64,000 nt of DNA from Oligoflexia bacterium. Its GTDB lineage: Bacteria > Bdellovibrionota_B > Oligoflexia > Oligoflexales > JAGOVF01. Shown in pieces: positions 57,599-64,000 of the stretch. The stretch lies in contig JAUILP010000001.1 of the NCBI GenBank assembly GCA_030432875.1, positions 103,086 through 167,085 on the forward strand, given 5' to 3'. The notes beneath the pieces are model-generated. The model saw nothing but the letters and a program-made list of their open reading frames with translations. It was not told the origin of the DNA and made no database searches. Within the stretch, counting starts at the first letter, position 1, and the number at the start of each line of letters is the position of its first letter. The position numbers were made by a program, and so were the translations under genes.

Positions 57599-59278
57599 AT
57601 GGTTTTTGTGCGTAAAAAACTTCAATTTGAATTTAGTCAGATCCTTGTGATGAGCCTCTTAATTGGTGCCATCTCCTTGTTGCTTCCAAACACTTTATTG
57701 TTTGCTCAGAGTGAGGATTTTTCTGGCGTTGTCGATAGAGATTGTCAGCAAGCAGTGGTGAGCAATTTAAGTAATGATCTCACTGTAAATGTTCGGACTG
57801 GTCCTGGCATCTCATTTACTAAAGTCGATGCGAACAAAGGTATGCTCCCTGATGGTCATGTTGTTTTCATAAAAGATATTGTTGACGGTGATGTGGTTGT
57901 TGATAAAGATCTTAAGCAAACTTCTAAGCTTTGGGTTTTAATAGAGTCAGCCACCTACAAAGATAATAATGGCCGACCTATGGCAGGTTTTGTAAGTCAG
58001 CTTTATCTCACCTGTGTTCAGAAAAATGTGGTGGAAACTTATGAGGTCTGCCTTGATGTTGAGCAGAGCGAAGGCAATTTGGTGCAAGCTCTTAAAGACT
58101 TAACGGGACAGGCTGAATGCCATTTTGCCATAGAAAATGCTCTGGATCTTGAAGAGTTGGATTTGTCTTATCGTCAAATAACAGATATCAGGCCACTTGC
58201 TTATCTCACTGGACTCAAACGACTCAATCTTGGTGGCAATCCCATCGAGGATTTGTCGCCCTTAACCATGTTAACTGATTTGCAGTCATTAGATATTAGT
58301 GGGTGCCGACTACCTTCGATTGAGGGGGTTCAGTTCTTATTTGGGTTGATTGAATTAAAGGCTGGAGCCTTTGTGGCACCAGATGGCTTCATTGATTTAA
58401 ACTATTTAACCGATATTAGTTTATTAGCACAATTGCCCCAATTAGAAGTGCTTGATTTAGGCTATAATAATTTAACGGATATCACGAGTTTAAGGGCTCT
58501 AACTCATTTAACACATTTAGTGCTCAAGCATAACTATGGATTAAAAGATATTAGTGCTCTATCGGAACTCACCCAAATACAAGTTTTGGATTTGTCTTAT
58601 GCCTATTCTATTTCGTCCTTAAGGGCTCTGGATAGACTTAGGAAATTAAGTACGCTGCATGCTGATGGCCTCGTTATAAAGGATGAACGCCAGCTTTCTG
58701 GTCTTGTCTCGTTGAAAGAACTTCATTTAGAATCTGCGACTATTAATGACCGCGTTCTGATGTATTTACCTCCAAACTTACGTGTTATTGATTTGTCCTG
58801 GACAAACCTAGGCATTATTACTAGCCTCAGTCGTTTGAAAAATCTTGAGGTATTAAAGCTGCAGGGCTTAGATGAACAAACTCTTTTAAGTCTACCAATG
58901 CTGCCAAAATTGCGGGGTTTGGACCTAAGTTATAGCTTTATATCTACTTCACAGGTACTTCGCCGCATCGCTACCAATACAAACTTGAGCATGCTGAGCT
59001 TGGAGACTAATGAAATTACAGGTGTTGCTGAACTTAAGGGTCTAAACCATCTTGAGCATTTAAATTTGGAAAACAATTTGATGGTTTCTACTGATAGTCT
59101 AAGAGGTGGCTTTAAGTCTCTTCAAAATGTTTGGCTGAATGACAACCCACTTAAAGTCATGAGTTGTCCTTTTGCTGATCGATCAATATGCCATTTTGAA
59201 CCTCGAAGGGATGCTGAATCGTGTCCGTCTGAGTTTTATTGTCAAAATGCTTGGGAAAATGCTTGGAAGGAGCTTTAA
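57599..59278 (+). CDS. Secreted SH3b-like plus SDS22-type leucine-rich-repeat protein
   Basis: Signal segment; LTVNVRTGPGISF (SH3b-like); tandem LRRs such as LEELDLSYRQITDIRPLAYLTGLKRLNLGGNPIEDLSPL and LEVLDLGYNNLTDITSLRALTHL. Confidence 0.85.
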   Translation: MVFVRKKLQFEFSQILVMSLLIGAISLLLPNTLLFAQSEDFSGVVDRDCQQAVVSNLSNDLTVNVRTGPGISFTKVDANKGMLPDGHVVFIKDIVDGDVVVDKDLKQTSKLWVLIESATYKDNNGRPMAGFVSQLYLTCVQKNVVETYEVCLDVEQSEGNLVQALKDLTGQAECHFAIENALDLEELDLSYRQITDIRPLAYLTGLKRLNLGGNPIEDLSPLTMLTDLQSLDISGCRLPSIEGVQFLFGLIELKAGAFVAPDGFIDLNYLTDISLLAQLPQLEVLDLGYNNLTDITSLRALTHLTHLVLKHNYGLKDISALSELTQIQVLDLSYAYSISSLRALDRLRKLSTLHADGLVIKDERQLSGLVSLKELHLESATINDRVLMYLPPNLRVIDLSWTNLGIITSLSRLKNLEVLKLQGLDEQTLLSLPMLPKLRGLDLSYSFISTSQVLRRIATNTNLSMLSLETNEITGVAELKGLNHLEHLNLENNLMVSTDSLRGGFKSLQNVWLNDNPLKVMSCPFADRSICHFEPRRDAESCPSEFYCQNAWENAWKEL

Positions 59279-59323
59279 TAGGGGCTTAGCCAAAAGGCTG
59301 TTGCCCATAATACAGACGTCTAG

Positions 59324-59355
59324 GAATGTTAAATATTAATTACGATTTAACATTC
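59324..59355. repeat. Perfect 11-bp inverted repeat
   Basis: GAATGTTAAAT-attaattacg-ATTTAACATTC, between convergent genes. Confidence 0.6.
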
Positions 59356-59482
59356 GGAGTTTATAAGAAGATGTCGTAAAAGTTAGGCCTAGATGCCATG
59401 CGGAAAAGTATAGAATAAAAAAATCCAGTTTACCGTTAAGCACCACTGGTTATTTGATAAAGCTCAAATTTTTGCCTGCGAG

Positions 59483-60346
59483 TTAATCTAACGGCAAATC
59501 TATTAAAATATTCTCTATAATAGCTCGTTGCTGGGGGGTTATGGGTTCTCGGACCTTTGTTTCATAAGTCCCTTTTGCATTTGGTTTATACTTAATGCCA
59601 TAAACCCAGTCCGACACCGCCTCGGGCCAGTATTCTTGGAAGCCTCCCGTTATGGCGTATTCTGAAAGATAAGGTCCTCTAGGTAGAGCAGAGGAAGGAA
59701 ATATTGGGTTAATGCGGGCGGGTTTGCTTAAATAGCTGAGCCGAGCCAAGTTAAAGTCAATGGCATGGGCAATTTCATGTACTACCGTGCCACGAATAAA
59801 ATCATCTGTGATCAGTGGATTATCTGAAAACAATTCATCATAAAATTCGATACCCAATCCGATAAAGGTACAGGCGGCAAATTGCGGACATTTCCACAAA
59901 TAGCCTTTACTCTTGCGAGTAATGCGTTGCCTACCCATCAATGCTTTTAAGCGCGCCAGTCCGCCAACTTTTTCGGCCAAATCTACCGCTCCTTGTCCAA
60001 TATACTGTAGATCATGAAAAGACCATAAACCGGTGGGATATAATCCTGCCTCACCCAGTACCGCAACTAAAATCGCAGGATCGTAAAACTGAGCAGTAAT
60101 ACGCGTTAGCTCGTTAAAATCGCCCGTAGCGTAGCCATGTGCCGCATTATTACGAGCCCTACAGCAGCCTTCGGATTTGCATTCAGTAATAAGTCCCTCA
60201 AAACCAGTAATCGTTAATCCTATTGCACGAGCCATTTCAGGGTTAAGGCTTTGGTCACTACAACTTAGGGGGGCTTGGGCAAAGGTCGCAAATGTGGGTA
60301 AAAAAAATCCAGTAAGAATGCTAAGCCATATATTGGTTAAATTCAT
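59483..60346 (-). CDS. Secreted putative metallopeptidase with HEIAH motif
   Basis: Signal MNLTNIWLSILTGFFLPTFATFAQA; RGTVVHEIAHAIDFNLARLSYL with downstream EYWPEAVSDWVYG. Confidence 0.7.
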   Translation of the reverse strand: MNLTNIWLSILTGFFLPTFATFAQAPLSCSDQSLNPEMARAIGLTITGFEGLITECKSEGCCRARNNAAHGYATGDFNELTRITAQFYDPAILVAVLGEAGLYPTGLWSFHDLQYIGQGAVDLAEKVGGLARLKALMGRQRITRKSKGYLWKCPQFAACTFIGLGIEFYDELFSDNPLITDDFIRGTVVHEIAHAIDFNLARLSYLSKPARINPIFPSSALPRGPYLSEYAITGGFQEYWPEAVSDWVYGIKYKPNAKGTYETKVREPITPQQRAIIENILIDLPLD

Positions 60347-60508
60347 CCGCATGCAGGTTCTCACATTAATAGTTGATGGTTTGGCTGACTTTGGAAGAAA
60401 AACCGTTTTATACGAGATGCAGCCCTCATACTAAAAACGACCCCAAAAAGCAAATTGTATAAGTAAAGCTGTTTAATATCATATAGTTATATTGTGGTCG
60501 AGAAAATT

Positions 60509-60534
60509 ACTGCGGTGGTTTTTTACACCGCAGT
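60509..60534. terminator. Terminator-like hairpin
   Basis: ACTGCGGTG-gtttttta-CACCGCAGT followed by TTTGTTT on the + strand. Confidence 0.55.
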
Positions 60535-60650
60535 TTGTTTCAGTTGCTTTAATGTAAAAAAGGTAAATTAAAGGGACAAACGGAAAAAAAAATTAGCTTC
60601 GCCAGAATATGAGTCCGGAATGGAGGGATCTATCCTATGCTTTGTCAAAC

Positions 60651-60680
60651 AAAAAAAGCTCTGATTTTGAAATCAGAGCC
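60651..60680 (-). terminator. Rho-independent terminator of the tRNA gene
   Basis: Minus strand GGCTCTGATTTCAAAATCAGAGCTTTTTTT: strong stem followed by a T-run. Confidence 0.85.
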
Positions 60681-60692
60681 AGTATTTAGATT

Positions 60693-60769
60693 TGGTAGCG
60701 GGGGTAGGATTTGAACCTACGATCTTCGGGTTATGAGCCCGACGAGATACCAAGCTTCTCCACCCCGCG
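60693..60769 (-). tRNA. Initiator tRNA-fMet (anticodon CAT)
   Basis: CGCGGGGTGGAGAAGCTTGGTATCTCGTCGGGCTCATAACCCGAAGATCGTAGGTTCAAATCCTACCCCCGCTACCA; unpaired 1:72, GGG/CCC anticodon stem, encoded CCA. Confidence 0.97.
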
Positions 60770-60835
60770 TCAATAATAAACAAAATAAGTGGATAAAGGA
60801 CTTTATAGGTGCGAATTAAGTTATTGTCAATGCTT

Positions 60836-61456
60836 TTATGGGTTCTTCTCTTTAATTAGCTTTAGCTTTGCATAAATTTCTTTGTAGTATTCATCGGCTT
60901 CATCGACCCAACCGTCTGGTAGAGGTGATTTAGAAAGAATGGCATCGAGCGAGCGGTCAAATTCTTCAATCATTTGTTGATCCAACTCTCTGCGCGAAAG
61001 CCTCTCGCCGATTTCATTTAATTTTAGCGCGAGCTCTTTAAATTGGTCGCTTTCTCTCAGCTGCAAAGGGACCGGTTTTTTATTTTGGAGAAGAGTATCG
61101 AGGAACCTGTGAATAGATACCAAGGGTCCATAAATCTGGTGAGTATAATGTATAGATGTGTAAAGAGTTGATAAGATAAACGCAATTAAAACGATGATGC
61201 CAGCCCCGATGGGGAAGGAAAACTTCATGAGCATCGATCGATTTTCTTCTGGCTGAAGCGAAAAGTAATACGACATGGCTTGATAAATATCAACAATGTA
61301 GTATCCGAAGATGCCCAGTATAAGAAGGGCAAAAAGAATATTTATCCCCAAAAAGATGACCCCGATTTTAACTTGCTTATAGGGCTCAACTAAAAGAGAT
61401 TTTACGCCATATCTACGGCTCATCGCGGTCATGTTCCAAGAAGATTTTTTTTTCAT
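60836..61456 (-). CDS. Membrane protein with two TM helices and HAMP-like segment
   Basis: Two hydrophobic segments followed by YGPLVSIHRFLDTLLQNKKPVPLQLRESDQFKELALKLNEIGERL. Confidence 0.6.
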   Translation of the reverse strand: MKKKSSWNMTAMSRRYGVKSLLVEPYKQVKIGVIFLGINILFALLILGIFGYYIVDIYQAMSYYFSLQPEENRSMLMKFSFPIGAGIIVLIAFILSTLYTSIHYTHQIYGPLVSIHRFLDTLLQNKKPVPLQLRESDQFKELALKLNEIGERLSRRELDQQMIEEFDRSLDAILSKSPLPDGWVDEADEYYKEIYAKLKLIKEKNP

Positions 61457-61519
61457 AAGTGGTTATATCTTAAAACAGACGGGAGAAAATATCCAGAATT
61501 TAGTGCAAAACAATTAACC

Positions 61520-62245
61520 CTATCTAAGGATTAGGGTTAGAGCAGCTAGGGCTACAGTAGCAGTTTGGGCTCTTAGGATGTGTTGTCCAAGGGACAGGCC
61601 TGTGAAGTTTTTAGAGAGCAATAAGTCCACTTCCTGTCCATGGAGCCCTCTTTCGCTTCCGATGACAAATACAAATTTTTCGGACTTTTTTAAGGAAGGG
61701 AATTTTTCAAGACTCCCCTCAGAGTCTAAAAAAAACTTGTTTTCAGTGAGTGTAGGCTCTAAGGATGCTAAAAATGAGGATAAGTCTGGAAAAAGATTGA
61801 GCTTCGGAGCTCGGGAGCGTTTGCATTGCTTGATGGCAGCCATGATTATGCGTTCCCAGCGCTCCTGGGTTTTCTTTTCTTTCATGTGTTTAACGGGCGT
61901 GTCTTTTTGATTAAAAATAGAGATCCTATCGATTGAAAGTTCTACAAGCGAAGCGAGAATTTCGTCAATTTGTCCGGGCTTAAGGGCGCCGATAGCAATG
62001 TGGATATTATTTGAGGGTTCCGGGGTGGAAATTAGCTCGATGGGCTTTATGAGGCATATTTTTTCACTGGGGATGTACTCACTGTATGTTCCCACAATGT
62101 GCTGACCATTTAAATCAGTAACTTCAAGAGTGCTGCCTAGTGGAAGCTTTAAAACCTTGCAAAGATGAAATACCTCATTCTCGTCACCGATTTGCCACAA
62201 ATTTGTCTTTAAGGGTTTTCCCAAAAAACGGTAAGTGTGTTTCAT
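61520..62245 (-). CDS. rsmE: 16S rRNA (uracil1498-N3)-methyltransferase
   Basis: ALKPGQIDEILASLVELSIDRISIF; ERWERIIMAAIKQCKRSRAPKL; VIGSERGLHGQEVDLL; LSLGQHILRAQTATVAALAL-like C-terminal knot motif. Confidence 0.92.
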   Translation of the reverse strand: MKHTYRFLGKPLKTNLWQIGDENEVFHLCKVLKLPLGSTLEVTDLNGQHIVGTYSEYIPSEKICLIKPIELISTPEPSNNIHIAIGALKPGQIDEILASLVELSIDRISIFNQKDTPVKHMKEKKTQERWERIIMAAIKQCKRSRAPKLNLFPDLSSFLASLEPTLTENKFFLDSEGSLEKFPSLKKSEKFVFVIGSERGLHGQEVDLLLSKNFTGLSLGQHILRAQTATVALAALTLILR

Positions 62246-62246
62246 T

Positions 62247-63206
62247 TTAGTTTTTTGGTTTAAGCACTAATGCTAACCAGTCTCCCTCTTCATTGCGTTC
62301 ATGCAGAAAAAAGCTGTGTTTTTGGGCTAAAGCAAGGACGTCATTTTCCTGTTCAACAATAATCCCAGAAACAATGAGAGCGCCTTGGGGGCTAACTTTT
62401 TTAACGAGTTGCGAAAAAAGCTCCGAAATAACTGGCAACAGAATATTAGCAAATACAATATCAAAGGTTTTAGGGGCGGGTTTGATACTATCGACTTCTT
62501 TAACGCTGCCCAGGGTGACAAAAAGTTCAGCGTCGTTTGCTTTGGCATTTTCTTGAGCAGCTAAAATGGAATCTGGATCAATATCAGTGCCGACAACTGT
62601 TGATGCTCCTTTTAATTTGCTTGCAATGGCAAGGACCCCAGTGCCTGTTCCCACATCGAGCACATGAAAGGGCTGGGTAGGGGAATTTATTTTATGCTCA
62701 GCATACCAGTGGGAAAAACTTTTTAAACAGAGCTTAGTTGTCGCGTGTGATCCAGTTCCAAAAGCCATGCCTGGGTTTATCATGATGGACAAATCTTCAG
62801 TGTGTGGACTCTTACTTTCCCAGGGAGGGTAGATAAAGAACTCGTTAATCCTGAGGGGCTTAAAGCTATCTTTCCAGCCCTCCTGCCAGTCCTGGGTTTT
62901 GATTGTAGAGAGTCGACCAGAAACCTTCCCTTGAAAAGTTTCTTCAATACCTTTCTTGAGCAGTAAGAGTTCTTTCTCGTCATAGCGGTACAAGGTGATA
63001 TTAGGGGCGGTCTGGAGGGCACCCAAATAGGTTACCAAGTTTTCATCATGTCCCCAGTCATAATCTATTTCGATGTCACTGATATCCCCCTCGACAAAGC
63101 TTTCAAAACCGTGAGACACGAGATATTTTTTAACTTCCTCTCGCAGATTCGCGGGTCTTTCTGTGCCAAGAATGAGGTCAAGTTGATAAGTAAGTGGGTG
63201 CGACAT
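62247..63206 (-). CDS. prmA: Ribosomal protein L11 methyltransferase
   Basis: PGMAFGTGSHATTKLCL; VLDVGTGTGVLAIASKLKGASTVVGTDIDPDS; FDIVFANILLPVI. Confidence 0.93.
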   Translation of the reverse strand: MSHPLTYQLDLILGTERPANLREEVKKYLVSHGFESFVEGDISDIEIDYDWGHDENLVTYLGALQTAPNITLYRYDEKELLLLKKGIEETFQGKVSGRLSTIKTQDWQEGWKDSFKPLRINEFFIYPPWESKSPHTEDLSIMINPGMAFGTGSHATTKLCLKSFSHWYAEHKINSPTQPFHVLDVGTGTGVLAIASKLKGASTVVGTDIDPDSILAAQENAKANDAELFVTLGSVKEVDSIKPAPKTFDIVFANILLPVISELFSQLVKKVSPQGALIVSGIIVEQENDVLALAQKHSFFLHERNEEGDWLALVLKPKN

Positions 63207-63682
63207 TATTTCTTTCCTTTAAAAACAAAAACGACTTCAAAATACCCACGAAGCGGGATTCCGTCAAGGGCTGTCTCCCAGGGGGGATCATCAATTGTTT
63301 TAATAAAAGAAGAAAACCGTGAATTTATGAAAACAAATATGTCGCGAAACAGGACGCCCCGTCCCTCGGGACTATGCAGCCCTTTCCCGGTAATAATGCG
63401 CACTTTTATTTCGGAATGCTTAAGTTTGATACCGGAGATGAAATTCACTATCACTTCTCGGGCTTCAGAAACACTGAAGCCGTGAAGATCTATTTCCGTG
63501 TAATTGGGCGACGAGGCTTTACTGGGGTGCTTTTTATGCTTACGGGACTGTTCTCGCCCTACAAAGCGACCTTTGATTTCCTTTTTGACATCTTCAGGAG
63601 TAATAGTGGCCACGGCATCCAAAAAAGTGTCGATTTCAGATTGGTCTAGATCATTTTTTTTTGTTTTTCTGGGGCGTGACAT
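63206..63682 (-). CDS. Smr-domain protein
   Basis: TEIDLHGFSVSEAREVIVNFI; VRIITGKGLHSPEGRGVL (LDLHGxxxxEA...TGxGxHS). Confidence 0.9.
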   Translation of the reverse strand: MSRPRKTKKNDLDQSEIDTFLDAVATITPEDVKKEIKGRFVGREQSRKHKKHPSKASSPNYTEIDLHGFSVSEAREVIVNFISGIKLKHSEIKVRIITGKGLHSPEGRGVLFRDIFVFINSRFSSFIKTIDDPPWETALDGIPLRGYFEVVFVFKGKK

Positions 63683-63833
63683 TGGGTAACCGTCTAATAA
63701 TAATAATTTAAAAAAAATATCGTTTTTTTTATTCCTGCTCTTGACAAGCACACTCAAATTCGCGATTATTGTTAGTCCATAAGCCCATCATCTAAAAACT
63801 GCATTTGCAAGAGTCATGCTACTTAGGGGTTGT

Positions 63834-63905
63834 CTGTCCACAGGTTGTACACAAAAAACTGATTATAACTTATTGGAGTTTAAGGGAAATGTCAAATTAT
63901 CCACA
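63834..63905. promoter_or_regulatory. Cluster of DnaA-box-like 9-mers
   Basis: TTATCCACA (63897-63905, matches the TTATNCACA consensus), TTGTACACA (63845-63853, one mismatch), CTGTCCACA (63834-63842, two mismatches). Confidence 0.4.
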
Positions 63906-64000
63906 AGTTGACCCTGTGGTTTTCCGCCAATTGACGGATTTGTCTATGAGCAAGTCGTTTCTTGTTCCTGAGTTTCTCCTTTGGTACTGGTTTAAGAGCG
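63889..64000 (+). CDS. Hypothetical protein, N-terminal fragment (runs off window)
   Basis: ATG after TTGGAGTTTAAGGGAA; MSNYPQVDPVVFRQLTDLSMSKSFLVPEFLLWYWFKS... Confidence 0.55.
   Translation, partial: MSNYPQVDPVVFRQLTDLSMSKSFLVPEFLLWYWFKS

Noticed and set aside
57720-59200. DNA-level tandem repeats in the LRR gene
   Set aside because: Periodicity is at protein level (LRR); no long identical nucleotide repeats.
1-64000. CRISPR array, rRNA operon, prophage, integron or insertion sequence
   Set aside because: No regularly spaced direct repeats, rRNA-like sequence, transposase/integrase/phage structural ORF or target-site duplications noticed.

Overview
The window is a protein-dense chromosomal segment of a Gram-negative, LPS-bearing bacterium. 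It carries Pal, an LpxH-like protein, a GT9 heptosyltransferase-like protein, Mpl/LdcA, a Lol-type lipoprotein repertoire and TIGR02147-type proteins. A Bdellovibrionota/Oligoflexia-like or deltaproteobacterial source is an inference, not proven. I see no rRNA operon, CRISPR array, prophage or transposase. Most genes are core metabolism or cell envelope: partial napA/napD, queE, mgtE, fadI/fadJ, gshB, pgk-tpiA, galE, trmFO, psd, dapA/dapB, ldcA-mpl, pal, rny-ymdB, ddl, rsmE, prmA and an initiator tRNA. The most interesting items are: (1) an ungapped 53-bp promoter-like module (43/53 identical, with a TTTACA-AAAA-TGTAAA palindrome) shared by a secreted-protein gene and, 4 kb away in opposite orientation, a VWA / HEIAH-lipoprotein / TIGR02147-regulator operon; (2) three apparent pseudoenzymes, namely an ArgH-like protein at the classical argH-lptM-dapAB locus, an M1-peptidase-like protein without zinc ligands joined to a beta-barrel-like C-terminus, and a divergent pyruvate kinase beside a CYTH protein; (3) a 23-aa amphipathic mini-ORF; (4) a Met/His/Cys-repeat lipoprotein; (5) several structured intergenic regions; (6) DnaA-box-like sites at the right edge. 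All calls come from reading the sequence by eye; no database search was run.
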